Shown here in pieces: positions 8,851 to 18,229 of a stretch of 64,000 bases of DNA. Within the stretch, counting starts at the first letter, position 1, and each line of letters opens with the position of its first letter. The notes beneath the pieces are model-generated. The model saw only the letters and a list, made by a program, of their open reading frames with translations, did not search any database and was not told the DNA's origin. A program made the translations under genes and the position numbers. Origin of the DNA: Alphaproteobacteria bacterium (GTDB taxonomy: Bacteria > Pseudomonadota > Alphaproteobacteria > Micavibrionales > Micavibrionaceae); the NCBI GenBank assembly GCA_002401695.1, contig NVTV01000002.1, forward strand, positions 62,001 to 126,000, given 5' to 3'.

Positions 8851-10494
8851 CTAAATCTTTAATATCTGCTCATAAATATCGGGCAAGTCATTTTCCAGCA
8901 GGATGACATCGTCATTCTTCTTATTCGCGAAAATCCATTCTTGCGCTTGGGCGAAGCTATCAACTTCCATCAAAATTTTACCACGGCTATTGGCTTGGAA
9001 CGCGTTGATGAAAGTGGGAATACGCTTTGGATTAACGACAATGACAATATCACATGTTCCGGCGGCCAGCGTGCCTAGGGTTGTGTGAACCTCATCATGC
9101 GCCGCGCCTAGTTCAACAATGCCGGGGGTAACCAAGATAGCGCGTCCACCTTGATCTTCCGACAAAACGCCAAGAACATGCAGGGCAGAGCGAAACCCCG
9201 GCGGGTTGGAATTATACGCATCATCGATAATGATTGTACCATCGTTTTGTTGCTTCACTTCCAGTCTATGGCGCACTTGCACGGTTGTGGCCAGCGCAGT
9301 TTTGATGTCTTTCGCATCCATGCCAAGGGTCATTGCACACGCAAAGGCCAGCGCGATATTATGCCCGTGATGAATACCATAAAGCGGCGCGCGCAGGGTA
9401 TAGCTTTCCTCCCGCCATTCAAGTTTGATGCAAAGCCCTTTTGGTGTTTGCTTCACGGAGATGATCTTTAGATCATTGGGCGCAAGATAGCTGAACTCTT
9501 TTTGGGTTTTAGGGTTCTGGGTTTTGCTCGGCTCTCCGCAGGCGATGAAGTTATCCATGGCGCGATGACGGATATTGCGGGAATGCTCGAATTTCAGGGT
9601 TTTCTCATGGACAATCATCGTGCCGTTACGCGCCAAAACAGATTCGGCCAGCTCATATTTCGCCTGAACAACAGTGTTCAGAGATTTAAACCGCTCGTAA
9701 TGCGCATGACCGATTGAGGTGATAATGCCGATGTCAGGCGGCGTAAAGGCGCATAATCCTGCGATAGAGCCGGGGCCATACGCACCCATTTCGGTGATGA
9801 AATATTTGTGATGGGGTTCAAGTTGTTCGCGGATGATGCGGGTAACGCCCATGATGGTGTTTACACTGCCCGGTGTGGTGAGGGTCGGTGCGGAATTCTT
9901 TAGGATGTGCCCTAAAATATGTTTCACAGATGTTTTGCCGTATGATCCGGTAATCGCGATTACCGTTGGGTTAACCTCTGCCAGCTTGGCTTGCGCCTCG
10001 TTATAGAATTTTTTCTGAACCGCCGCTTCATAAGGGGCGAGAGAACTGTTCCCAAGTAGCAACATGAAGGGGATAAGCTGCACCACAATAATCCACATGG
10101 CAGGGAACGAGATATAAAACGCGCCACTTGCACAGATTAATGTAAGGAATAACGCCATAATCAGGATGCGTCTGGCGCGCTTGGTAATGGCGAGGGTTTT
10201 CTTGGATTGTTTGCGCGGGTCTTTTTCGAAATAGGCCGCAAGAATAAAGGCCAGAAATATAAATATATTCAATATCGGCGCAGGGATTGCGGTAAATATT
10301 GCCACACCGCTCATCACAATCAGGAACTGGCTAACTCGCGAATCATAGACCTTGTGGCGGACAATCCATGTCATTAAACGCCCGTTATCATAATCTTCTT
10401 GCTGTAAGGCGTGCAGGTAATTCATCAGACGCTTCGTTGCAAAAGCAAGAAAGGCAATCAGGGTTATGCACTGTATCGCGAGGTCTTCAATCAT
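8851..10494 (-). CDS. MurF-like Mur ligase with N-terminal membrane domain
   Basis: A 547-residue protein on the reverse strand. Residues 1 to about 150 contain several hydrophobic segments, including VSQFLIVMSGVAIFTAIPAP and LLGNSSLAP at the end. The rest is a Mur ligase: ATP loop AITGSYGKTSVKH near 181, TEMGAYGPGSIAGL, TSIGHAHYERF and the C-terminal DDAYNSNPPGFRSAL, which matches MurF best. The D-Ala-D-Ala-adding reaction or a MurT/cyanophycin-like amide ligation are both possible. It runs against the dcw cluster and is followed 3' to 5' by a hydrolase 9 bases away, so the two probably form an operon. Confidence 0.85.
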   Translation of the reverse strand: MIEDLAIQCITLIAFLAFATKRLMNYLHALQQEDYDNGRLMTWIVRHKVYDSRVSQFLIVMSGVAIFTAIPAPILNIFIFLAFILAAYFEKDPRKQSKKTLAITKRARRILIMALFLTLICASGAFYISFPAMWIIVVQLIPFMLLLGNSSLAPYEAAVQKKFYNEAQAKLAEVNPTVIAITGSYGKTSVKHILGHILKNSAPTLTTPGSVNTIMGVTRIIREQLEPHHKYFITEMGAYGPGSIAGLCAFTPPDIGIITSIGHAHYERFKSLNTVVQAKYELAESVLARNGTMIVHEKTLKFEHSRNIRHRAMDNFIACGEPSKTQNPKTQKEFSYLAPNDLKIISVKQTPKGLCIKLEWREESYTLRAPLYGIHHGHNIALAFACAMTLGMDAKDIKTALATTVQVRHRLEVKQQNDGTIIIDDAYNSNPPGFRSALHVLGVLSEDQGGRAILVTPGIVELGAAHDEVHTTLGTLAAGTCDIVIVVNPKRIPTFINAFQANSRGKILMEVDSFAQAQEWIFANKKNDDVILLENDLPDIYEQILKI

Positions 10495-10503
10495 GCTTAT
10501 CTT

Positions 10504-11322
10504 TTACCCGTTTTCTTTGATAAAGTCACTCAGGAGTTTGATAACTTGGTGACGGCCATTTTGTAGGACGCTGTAATGATCTTGATCATTCAGGATGTGT
10601 AGCTGCGCGTTTGGAATGAGTTGTTTGAGGCGCGTGCCGAATTCAGACGGCGTTTCTGTGTCGTTCTCACCATAGATCAGCGTAACAGGGCATTGGATAT
10701 TCTGTGCTTGCGGGGTTAAGTCCTCATTCACCACACGGATAAATATTTTACGCATCGCACCAGCATCTTTGTAATCCACACTGCCAAATTTTGCCATCAG
10801 TTTGTCTTTAAATGCCCCGTCGGGGACGCGTTTTCTAAGCAGCTTAAACAGCTTTATTCTGAGAGCGAAATATAGTTTTTTAAGGGGCGGGCGTTTGCGT
10901 TTTAAACCTGCGCCGGAAATTAGGCTCATTGCTTTGATGCATTCGGGGTGGCGCGCCGCAATTTGCAGCCCCACACGACAGCCAAAAGAATGTCCGATCC
11001 ACAGGACAGGCGGAAAATTATTGTCTTTTAACCATGCGGCAATCGCATCGGCATAATGTTCTGTCCCCCAGTCATCAGGCGGTGGAGGGGATTGCCCAAA
11101 GCCGGGCAGGTCAAGCGCAATATGTTCTGCGCGCTGTTCCAAAGGTGTGATCAGAGGCAGCCAGTTTTGATGTGAATGCCCCCAGCCATGTGCCCAAATT
11201 ATGACGGGAATTTGTTCCTCTTTATTTTGTTCACGAATATTTTTAAAAGGAATTTCATCGTGGAAATCCTTGTTTGTTGCGTGATAAGCGAATTTTGTGC
11301 CATGAATTTGGAAATCTTGCAC
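10504..11322 (-). CDS. Alpha/beta hydrolase
   Basis: Serine hydrolase of about 272 residues: oxyanion segment AHGWGHSHQNW, nucleophile elbow GHSFG, acid in YGENDTETP and histidine in NDQDHYSVLQ. The longest frame begins at an ATG at 11400, but that codon would overlap the ddl ATG by two bases. A GTG at 11322 preceded by AAAGGGGC at good spacing is a better start and leaves about 76 bases for divergent promoters. Substrate unknown. It is likely cotranscribed with the membrane Mur ligase downstream. Confidence 0.85.
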   Translation of the reverse strand: MQDFQIHGTKFAYHATNKDFHDEIPFKNIREQNKEEQIPVIIWAHGWGHSHQNWLPLITPLEQRAEHIALDLPGFGQSPPPPDDWGTEHYADAIAAWLKDNNFPPVLWIGHSFGCRVGLQIAARHPECIKAMSLISGAGLKRKRPPLKKLYFALRIKLFKLLRKRVPDGAFKDKLMAKFGSVDYKDAGAMRKIFIRVVNEDLTPQAQNIQCPVTLIYGENDTETPSEFGTRLKQLIPNAQLHILNDQDHYSVLQNGRHQVIKLLSDFIKENG

Positions 11323-11398
11323 GTGTGCCCCTTTAAAGAAACTCTGTTTCGTGATTAAATAGAAAGATTCAGTTACTCCCTTATACGATGATAAACGC

Positions 11399-12649
11399 AT
11401 GTCTCAAATGAAAACTTCAAATGATGGTTCTATAAACAAAAAGAAGGTCGCTATATTCTTTGGTGGTCGCTCGCCCGAGCATGATGTAAGCGTGATTTCA
11501 GGCCTGCAAGCACTGCAAGCGATAGATGGTGCGCTCTATGACGCGTTTCCGGTTTATATTTCCCCGAATGGCGCGTGGTATATCGGTGATATTTTGCGCC
11601 AGCGTGCGAATTTTTTACTGAGTGAGGATAACCTCAAAGAGGTGACTGAAGTAACTTTGGACGTGCAAGGCGTGCGCGGCGGTGTGTTGTTGCCGAAGAA
11701 AACGCCGTTTTTTGGCGCGGCTAAGCCTGTGAATTTTGATATTGCATTGCCTGTTTTCCATGGTTTATATGGTGAGGATGGTAATATTCAGGGGTTGTTT
11801 GAACTGGCCAATATCCCTTATGTGGGGATGCGGACAAAGGCCTCTGCGATTCTGATGGATAAAATCACAACCAAATATTTTTTGAAAGCACTGGATATCC
11901 CAACCTTGGATTTTGCCGTGCTAAGACGCCCTAAGCAGGGCTATCTTATCCCCGAAGAGCAATTGAGCGCATTACTCGCCCCCGTTGGATTTCCGTGCAT
12001 ATTAAAGCCAGCCCATCTAGGCAGCTCCATTGGCGTGGCAAAGGCCGATAACGTGGATGAAGCCAAAGCATTATTGCCTGCGATATTCGAATTTGATGAT
12101 ATCGCGATTGCAGAGCCATTTGTCCAAAATCTGGTGGAATATAATGTGTCGGTTTCTAAAGTGTCAGGGCGCGTTTTAACCTCGGCGGTTGAGCGCCCCA
12201 AAAACAGTGATGAATTGCTGGACTTTAAACAAAAATATATGTCTGGCGGCGATGATAAGGGCGGCAATAAGGTGTCGGGGAATAAGACGTTCTCTCCCGC
12301 GAGTGAGGGGATGTTGTCCCTAACGCGTGAAATTAACCCCGATATGCCGGCAGGGATGGAAGATAAAATACGTGATTGGACACAACGTTTGTTTGAAGCG
12401 ATCGATGGCACAGGTGCACCGCGTATTGATTTTATCGGCAACAGTGAAACGAATGAGATTTGGATGAACGAGGTAAACCCGTGCCCCGGATCATTTGGAT
12501 ATTTTCTGTGGGAGGCCTCGAAAGGCGCGCCTGTATTTTTCACCGATTTGTTGACCTCTTTGATTGCCGAGGCAATATCCGAGAATACGGCGCATGCGTT
12601 GCCCTATGACCCTGTACCCGCCGATGCGCGGCTGTTAAAGAGAGGGTAA
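11399..12649 (+). CDS. ddl: D-alanine--D-alanine ligase
   Basis: ATP-grasp enzyme making D-Ala-D-Ala. Motifs: FFGGRSPEHDVSVISG at the N-terminus, LKPAHLGSSIGVAKA in the ATP-grasp fold, and NEVNPCPGSFGYFLWE near the C-terminus, where most Ddl proteins have NT-x-PG. At 416 residues it is longer than many Ddl proteins, with an extra segment around residues 270-315 (SGGDDKGGNKVSG region). A second in-frame ATG at 11408 is an alternative start. FtsQ begins 5 bases after the stop. Confidence 0.93.
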   Translation: MSQMKTSNDGSINKKKVAIFFGGRSPEHDVSVISGLQALQAIDGALYDAFPVYISPNGAWYIGDILRQRANFLLSEDNLKEVTEVTLDVQGVRGGVLLPKKTPFFGAAKPVNFDIALPVFHGLYGEDGNIQGLFELANIPYVGMRTKASAILMDKITTKYFLKALDIPTLDFAVLRRPKQGYLIPEEQLSALLAPVGFPCILKPAHLGSSIGVAKADNVDEAKALLPAIFEFDDIAIAEPFVQNLVEYNVSVSKVSGRVLTSAVERPKNSDELLDFKQKYMSGGDDKGGNKVSGNKTFSPASEGMLSLTREINPDMPAGMEDKIRDWTQRLFEAIDGTGAPRIDFIGNSETNEIWMNEVNPCPGSFGYFLWEASKGAPVFFTDLLTSLIAEAISENTAHALPYDPVPADARLLKRG

Positions 12650-12654
12650 GGGGC

Positions 12655-13581
12655 ATGGCTGCGAAAAAGACAAAAGTAAAAGCAAAGGCAAAAGCCTCTA
12701 GCGTATCCAAATCAAAGGGAACGCGTCGTTCAACGCTGAAGAAAAATCGGGTGGTTAAAAGATCCAGTGGGTTTGTTGAAGTGCTGGCTTTATGGGGCAG
12801 GCGTGCGGCGGTTATCTGCGTTGCGCTGATGGTTATGCTCTGGGGCGGGGCTTGGTTCTTTTTAAGTGACGCGGATACAGATTCGGCAAATTGGGTTAAG
12901 GATAAAACCATCGCAGCAGCAGGCAGCGCAGGATATCGCGTTGAGAATATATTGGTGGAGGGGCGTCAGTACAGTGACGCGGATGCTCTGCTCGCTTTGA
13001 TTAATATTGAAAAGGGCGATTCCATCTTCTTATTTGATCCAACGGATGCCAAGACGCAAATCGAGAAAATAGGCTGGGTGAAGTCCGCGCGTGTGGAGCG
13101 TCGCTTGCCCGATACGATCTATATAAAGCTGGCGGAGCGCCGCCCCTTGGCTTTGTGGCAAGATGGCAAGACGTTATCTCTGATTGATGAAAACGGGGCG
13201 GTCTTAACGCAAGAAAATCTCGACCGTTTTAAAAACCTGTTGATGATCCGCGGAAAGGGCGCACCAAAAAAGGCGAAAGAACTCCTTTCCTTATTGGACG
13301 CAGAACAAGCCTTAAAGCCTTTGGTCGATCACGCCGTTTTGGTGGAAAATCGTCGCTGGGATATCTATTTGTTGGATGGAAAGCGCATAAAACTGCCGGA
13401 AACCGACGTTGGTTTGGCTATCCGTAATATGATGTTGCGTCATGAACAGGATAATATTCTGGGGAAGGATTCAATTACGGTTATTGACGCGCGCTATCAA
13501 GGGCGGTTAATTATTCGCACGAAATTAGGTAAGGTTCAGGATTATAAAGCAGGCCTCGTTGATGCCAGTGCCAGTCTGTAG
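12655..13581 (+). CDS. ftsQ: Cell division protein FtsQ
   Basis: A bitopic divisome protein of 308 residues. The first 45 residues are very Lys/Arg-rich, then comes one transmembrane span (AAVICVALMVMLWGGAWFF), then a POTRA domain starting at YRVENILVEGRQYSDADAL with the conserved GWVKSARVERRLPDTIYI...ERRPLALWQ. Gene order ddl-ftsQ-ftsA supports the call. Confidence 0.93.
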   Translation: MAAKKTKVKAKAKASSVSKSKGTRRSTLKKNRVVKRSSGFVEVLALWGRRAAVICVALMVMLWGGAWFFLSDADTDSANWVKDKTIAAAGSAGYRVENILVEGRQYSDADALLALINIEKGDSIFLFDPTDAKTQIEKIGWVKSARVERRLPDTIYIKLAERRPLALWQDGKTLSLIDENGAVLTQENLDRFKNLLMIRGKGAPKKAKELLSLLDAEQALKPLVDHAVLVENRRWDIYLLDGKRIKLPETDVGLAIRNMMLRHEQDNILGKDSITVIDARYQGRLIIRTKLGKVQDYKAGLVDASASL

Positions 13582-13590
13582 GATGAAAGT

Positions 13591-14865
13591 ATGAGTTACA
13601 AAAAAACGATAAGACCGAAGGGGTCATTGCTTGCTGCACTGGATATAGGCAGCAGCAAAACCTCGTGTTTTATTGGCCGTATTGTTGATGACGAAGGTAC
13701 TTTCGAAATCGTTGGTGTTGGTCATCGTCCATCGCAAGGCGTGAAAAATGCGACCATTATTGATATGGACGCCGCTGAAGCGGTAATCCGTCAAACCGTA
13801 CATGCGGCGGAAAACATGGCTGCCGAAGTGATGAAGGGTTATCCTCTGCGTGAGGTGGTTGTTAATGTTTCGGGTATTCACGCGCGCTCTTTTGGGCACA
13901 GTGTGAATGTCGAACTTGGTGGTCATGATGTTACGGATAATGATGTGCGCCGCGCTTTGGCAAAGGCGCAAGAGCGTGAGTCTGATGATAATCTGGAGCT
14001 GATCCACACGATTCCAACCTTCTTCCGTATCGATGGGCAGGATGGTATTCGTGATCCGCGCGGTATGTTTGCAGAAAACATGCAAGTTGATATTAATTTG
14101 GTAACAGGGGACGCTGTTTCCCTGCGTAATATGGCCAGCTGTATAGAGCGCAGCCATCTTGATATTTCGGCTTTGTGTGTGGGCGTATATGCTTCTGGCT
14201 TATCATCTTTGGTCGATGATGAAATTGATTTAGGCTGTACGGTGATTGATATTGGCGGCGGCGTAACATCCTTTGCGGTCTTCCATAGTGGTTACATGAT
14301 TTATTGTGATTCTATTCCCTTAGGCGGTAAGAGCATTACAAGCGATATCGCCAAAGGCCTGACCACAACGCTTGACCATGCAGAGCGCCTTAAAATTTTG
14401 TACGGCAGTGCGATGGCTTCCCCCACGGATGAAAGCGATATGATCGAAGTGCCGCGCCTAGGCGAAGATGAACGCGGAGAGCCAAACCATATTCCGCGCT
14501 CGTTCCTGATTGGCATTATCCAGCCACGCATTGAAGAAATCCTTGAAATGGTGCGCGGCCGGTTGGTTGATAACGGTCTGGATAAGGTTGTTGGGCGGCG
14601 CGTTGTTTTAACGGGGGGGACCAGTCAAATCACAGGAATGCGCGATTTGGCTGAACATGTCCTTGATAAACAAGTACGCCTTGGTAAACCTATTCGCTTA
14701 ACAGGTGTTCCTGATGCTGTCAGTGGCCCTGCATTTTCTACTGTCGCCGGATTATTGACCTATGCGGCAGAGCATGTGGACGAAATGCCGGCTGAAATTA
14801 TGGCGCAGGCACGACCGGATTCTATGGTGGATCGTGCGAAGCTATGGCTTAAAGAAAACTGGTAG
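13591..14865 (+). CDS. ftsA: Cell division actin homologue FtsA
   Basis: Actin-fold ATPase of 424 residues that tethers FtsZ to the membrane and signals to the divisome. Phosphate 1 loop ALDIGSSKTSCFIG near residue 18, phosphate 2 TVIDIGGGVTSFAVF near 210 and adenosine region VVLTGGTSQITGM are visible. The C-terminus ends in a short amphipathic segment (AKLWLKENW) consistent with the membrane-targeting helix. It starts 9 bases after ftsQ. Confidence 0.95.
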   Translation: MSYKKTIRPKGSLLAALDIGSSKTSCFIGRIVDDEGTFEIVGVGHRPSQGVKNATIIDMDAAEAVIRQTVHAAENMAAEVMKGYPLREVVVNVSGIHARSFGHSVNVELGGHDVTDNDVRRALAKAQERESDDNLELIHTIPTFFRIDGQDGIRDPRGMFAENMQVDINLVTGDAVSLRNMASCIERSHLDISALCVGVYASGLSSLVDDEIDLGCTVIDIGGGVTSFAVFHSGYMIYCDSIPLGGKSITSDIAKGLTTTLDHAERLKILYGSAMASPTDESDMIEVPRLGEDERGEPNHIPRSFLIGIIQPRIEEILEMVRGRLVDNGLDKVVGRRVVLTGGTSQITGMRDLAEHVLDKQVRLGKPIRLTGVPDAVSGPAFSTVAGLLTYAAEHVDEMPAEIMAQARPDSMVDRAKLWLKENW

Positions 14866-14878
14866 TTATCCCGTGTGA

Positions 14879-15095
14879 GTTATCCACAGCAATCCATTAC
14901 GGTTGTGTGCGTTGCGTTTTTTATCGATATGTTTTGTTTGTTGTTTCCTAAAAATTGAATCAGTTGTGTGGGTTAGGTTGAGTCGCTGTGTTTATGATTC
15001 AAGTCTTCTTGTTTCTGTTGCTGAAAAAATATGGGGAAAAACAATGGATTCAACGTATTTTATCCTATTAATCTGGTTTTTTATTATTTAGAGTC
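14879..15095 (+). promoter_or_regulatory. ftsZ control region with one DnaA box and five GANTC sites
   Basis: The 278-base ftsA-ftsZ gap contains a perfect DnaA box TTATCCACA at 14879-14887 and GANTC sites at 14957, 14980, 14996, 15047 and 15091. GANTC is the CcrM methylation site in alphaproteobacteria, and GcrA/CcrM act on ftsZ in Caulobacter. Five sites in about 140 bases is well above the roughly 0.5 expected by chance. Cell-cycle control of ftsZ is inferred. Confidence 0.65.
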
Positions 15096-15143
15096 TTAGT
15101 TGTCCTTCCACGAACATCCCTTTTTCTAGGAGTTCCCCAAATT

Positions 15144-16934
15144 ATGATTAATATTAAAATGCAACCAACTGAAGTCAAAAATATGTCCCCTAAAATTGCA
15201 GTGATCGGTGTCGGCGGTGCCGGTGGAAATGCTGTGAATAACATGATCGCTTCCAATCTTGAAGGATGTGAGTTCTTGGTGTGCAACACAGATTCTCAAG
15301 CCTTGGCAACGTCTCTGTCGGAAAATACAGTGCAGCTTGGTGTAAATGTAACAGGCGGTCTTGGCGCAGGGTCAAAACCTGAAATTGGTCAGGCCGCAGC
15401 AGAAGAGAGTTTAGAAGAAGTTCTTCGTTATCTTGATGGCGCGAATATGGCGTTTGTAACTTGCGGTATGGGCGGCGGAACCGGAACAGGCGCAGCGCCT
15501 GTAATTGCCAAAGCATGTCGCCAGCAAGGTATCTTGACTGTTGGTGTGGTGACAAAGCCATTTCACTTTGAGGGCGTCTACCGTATGGAGCAGGCCGAAA
15601 AAGGCATAGAGGAAATGCAGCAATATGTTGATACGCTGATCGTTATTCCAAATCAAAATCTATTCCGTATAGCGAATGAAAAAACCACGTTTGCCGAGGC
15701 CTTTAAAATGGCTGATACTGTTTTGCAGTCTGGTGTGCGCGGCGTGACAGACCTTATGGTTCGCCCCGGTATCGTTAACCTTGATTTTGCAGATATTCGC
15801 ACTGCGATGCTGCAAATGGGTAAGGCAATGATGGGTACAGGTGAAGCAACAGGCGAAAAACGTGCGATTGAAGCAGCAGAAGCGGCAATTAATAATCCTT
15901 TGCTTGATGATGTTTCAATGAAGGGCGCGAATGGCGTTATTATCAACGTGACTGGTGGTTACGATATGACGTTGTTTGAAGCTGATGAGGCTTGTAACCG
16001 CATCCGTGATGAAGTTGATCCGAATGCGAATATTATCTTCGGTGCTACATTTGATGATTCTATGGATGGCTTTATGCGGGTTTCTATCGTTGCGACAGGA
16101 ATTGATAACGGTGTATCCAAAGGTAAAATATTCGGCGGTGCGACATCAAGTGATGGTGGCGGCCAAAAGGGCTTGTTATCCGTTGATCGATCTATTCCTA
16201 ATGCGGCGTCATCTCCTGTATCTGATCCTGCTGTTGCCTCTTTGGGCGGCGGTGTTCAGGCTGCTGCAAGGCCTGCGACGGCATTATCGGGTCGTGATGT
16301 TATTAAGGGGTTAACCGCGCCGCCTCCTATTTCGGAAATGATGCACAACTCTAATCCACTCTCGCTGACGACACCTGTTGAAACCGTGGAAGGTTCTGCA
16401 GATGGTGGAACTGTCTCTCTTGATATGTTTGAGCAAGCCGAATTTTCAAATGGGCTGGAAAATACAGCGCAAGCACCACTGCGTGGTCGGATGCATAATA
16501 ATGCCTTTATTCCACCAAAACCGATGGAGCCTGATGCTGCTATTCCTGAAAATGGAATTGGATCGCATATCTCCAGTTTTCATGGCGCGCATGTTGATGG
16601 GAAACCAAGTGAGGGGGATGCTTCTTCTCCAGTTGGTTTGCAATTAAATCCACCAAAATCGACAATGCCAGCGCCGCCGGTAAAGCAGACACGTACGCCA
16701 TCTTTATTGGAACGCATCACAGGCACTGTGCAGCATCATATCGAGAGTTTGCGTGATGGGGATGTTGTTGAAACATCCTTGCCACCAACAGATAATGGTA
16801 TTAAGCAAGCTGTCGCCGCGTCATCTTCACCTGCACAAGGCAGTTTGAATATTAGTGCGCCATCGGGGAAACCTGCTGTTGCTCTTGATGATGAGCTTGA
16901 TATTCCGGCGTTCCTTCGTCGTCAGGCAAACTAA
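15144..16934 (+). CDS. ftsZ: Cell division GTPase FtsZ
   Basis: Tubulin-like GTPase forming the Z ring. The signature [15 protein letters not shown] lies near residue 115 of 596; N-terminal [18 protein letters not shown] and the T7 region [11 protein letters not shown] are intact. About 250 residues of low-complexity linker follow the globular core, ending in the FtsA-binding peptide [12 protein letters not shown]. Long linkers are usual in alphaproteobacterial FtsZ. AGGAG lies 11 bases before the ATG. An intrinsic terminator follows. Confidence 0.97.
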   Translation: MINIKMQPTEVKNMSPKIAVIGVGGAGGNAVNNMIASNLEGCEFLVCNTDSQALATSLSENTVQLGVNVTGGLGAGSKPEIGQAAAEESLEEVLRYLDGANMAFVTCGMGGGTGTGAAPVIAKACRQQGILTVGVVTKPFHFEGVYRMEQAEKGIEEMQQYVDTLIVIPNQNLFRIANEKTTFAEAFKMADTVLQSGVRGVTDLMVRPGIVNLDFADIRTAMLQMGKAMMGTGEATGEKRAIEAAEAAINNPLLDDVSMKGANGVIINVTGGYDMTLFEADEACNRIRDEVDPNANIIFGATFDDSMDGFMRVSIVATGIDNGVSKGKIFGGATSSDGGGQKGLLSVDRSIPNAASSPVSDPAVASLGGGVQAAARPATALSGRDVIKGLTAPPPISEMMHNSNPLSLTTPVETVEGSADGGTVSLDMFEQAEFSNGLENTAQAPLRGRMHNNAFIPPKPMEPDAAIPENGIGSHISSFHGAHVDGKPSEGDASSPVGLQLNPPKSTMPAPPVKQTRTPSLLERITGTVQHHIESLRDGDVVETSLPPTDNGIKQAVAASSSPAQGSLNISAPSGKPAVALDDELDIPAFLRRQAN

Positions 16935-16960
16935 GTTTATCCTCCTCTATAGATAAAGAA

Positions 16961-16989
16961 GGGCTCTGATATTTTCAGGGCTCTTTTTT
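16961..16989 (+). terminator. Intrinsic terminator after ftsZ
   Basis: A 9-bp stem (GGGCTCTGA with TCAGGGCTC, two G-U pairs, loop of 5) is followed directly by six T. It closes the dcw transcript. Confidence 0.85.
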
Positions 16990-17117
16990 CTTATCTTTAG
17001 CTCTTGCGGATCGTTATTGGTATCGGCTATATGTGTCGTTGTTCACGTCTTGTACAAAAAGGAAAATGGACGGAAAATGACGTGCAGGGATTGTAACAAA
17101 GCGCAACAAAGTGTGAT

Positions 17118-17146
17118 TTGATGCAGTGCATTGTTTTTTGTATATT
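17118..17146 (+). promoter_or_regulatory. Putative sigma70 promoter of lpxC
   Basis: TTGATG, a 17-base spacer, then TATATT. The predicted start near 17153 leaves about 29 bases of leader with AAAGGA before the lpxC ATG at 17182. Confidence 0.55.
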
Positions 17147-17181
17147 CGGAGCATCGAATAAAAGGATTGAGAATTACCCCT

Positions 17182-18105
17182 ATGATTAAGAACATGCAAC
17201 ACACACTTCAGGCCAAAGCAACAATCCGTGATATCGGATTGCATTCGGGTGCGCAAATCACGATGCACCTGATTCCTGCCGAAGAAAATCATGGCATTGT
17301 TTTTATCCGCACCGACATTACCGAAGGCGATAATATCATTCCTGCACGATGGGACAGTGTTGTTGATACGCAGCTTTGTACAGTTATTGGCAATGATAAT
17401 GGCGCGCGCGTTGGTACGATTGAACATCTTATGTCTGCATTACGTGGCTGCGGCGTTGATAATTTGATTGTTGAAATTGATGGCGGGGAAGTACCGGCCA
17501 TGGATGGTAGTGCGATGCCGTTCGTAGAAGTGATTGAGCAAACCGGCCTTAAAGTGCAGAGCTTGCCTAAACGTGCGATCAGAGTTCTCAAAGAAGTGCG
17601 CGTCGAAGATAACGGCAAAAGCGTAACTTTGAAACCTGATGAGGCCTGTGTTTTTGCAGGTGAAATTGAATTTGGCCATGGTGATATTGGTTATCAAAGA
17701 TTCGAAACACAGCTTGTAAATGGTAATTTTAAACATGATATCGCGCAGGCGCGTACCTTTGGTTTCCTTCACGAAGTTGAATATATGCGTGCGCAAGGTT
17801 TGGCGCTTGGTGGCTCTCTTGATAATGCGATCATCCTTGATGCCGATGGTGTTATGAACCCTGATGGCTTGCGTTTTACGAATGAATTTATTCGTCATAA
17901 ATTGCTGGATGCGATTGGCGATTTGTATCTTGCAGGCGGGCATATCCTTGGCCTTTATGACGGCGTTAAAGCCGGCCATGCGATTAATAATGCTATTTTA
18001 CATGCTTTGTTCGCTTCTGATGAAAACTGGGAATATGTTGATCTTTCTGTTGCAGAAGGTCAGATAACGCACGCGCCGCGTGAAGGCGTTATGGCGTTCG
18101 CTTAA
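17182..18105 (+). CDS. lpxC: UDP-3-O-acyl-N-acetylglucosamine deacetylase LpxC
   Basis: Zinc enzyme of the first committed step of lipid A synthesis. Zinc and catalytic regions visible: TIEHLMSALRGCGVDN, HKLLDAIGDLYLAG and GHAINNAILHAL; the N-terminal GLHSG motif is present. A longer frame starts at 17131, but the ATG at 17182 gives the normal length of 307 residues, has a purine-rich site upstream and lies after the predicted promoter, so I chose it. It shows that the cell makes lipid A. Confidence 0.95.
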   Translation: MIKNMQHTLQAKATIRDIGLHSGAQITMHLIPAEENHGIVFIRTDITEGDNIIPARWDSVVDTQLCTVIGNDNGARVGTIEHLMSALRGCGVDNLIVEIDGGEVPAMDGSAMPFVEVIEQTGLKVQSLPKRAIRVLKEVRVEDNGKSVTLKPDEACVFAGEIEFGHGDIGYQRFETQLVNGNFKHDIAQARTFGFLHEVEYMRAQGLALGGSLDNAIILDADGVMNPDGLRFTNEFIRHKLLDAIGDLYLAGGHILGLYDGVKAGHAINNAILHALFASDENWEYVDLSVAEGQITHAPREGVMAFA

Positions 18106-18149
18106 GCTAGAGTAGCTCTGCACTCCATTTTTATCCTGATAGATTACGC

Positions 18150-18176
18150 AAAGAGGGGCTATCCCTCTTTCATTTT
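18150..18176 (+). terminator. Hairpin after lpxC
   Basis: Perfect 8-bp stem AAAGAGGG/CCCTCTTT with a 5-base loop, then CATTTT. The T-run is short, so termination may be partial. Confidence 0.55.
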
Positions 18177-18229
18177 GTGTGCGTTCCGTTTATCTATAGA
18201 TATACTTATTTTAGAATCGGAGCGAATTT

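Noticed and set aside
14903-15091. 62-codon ORF in the ftsA-ftsZ gap
   Set aside because: Cys/Phe-rich random-looking product, no ribosome site, and it overlaps the GANTC cluster; better read as control region.
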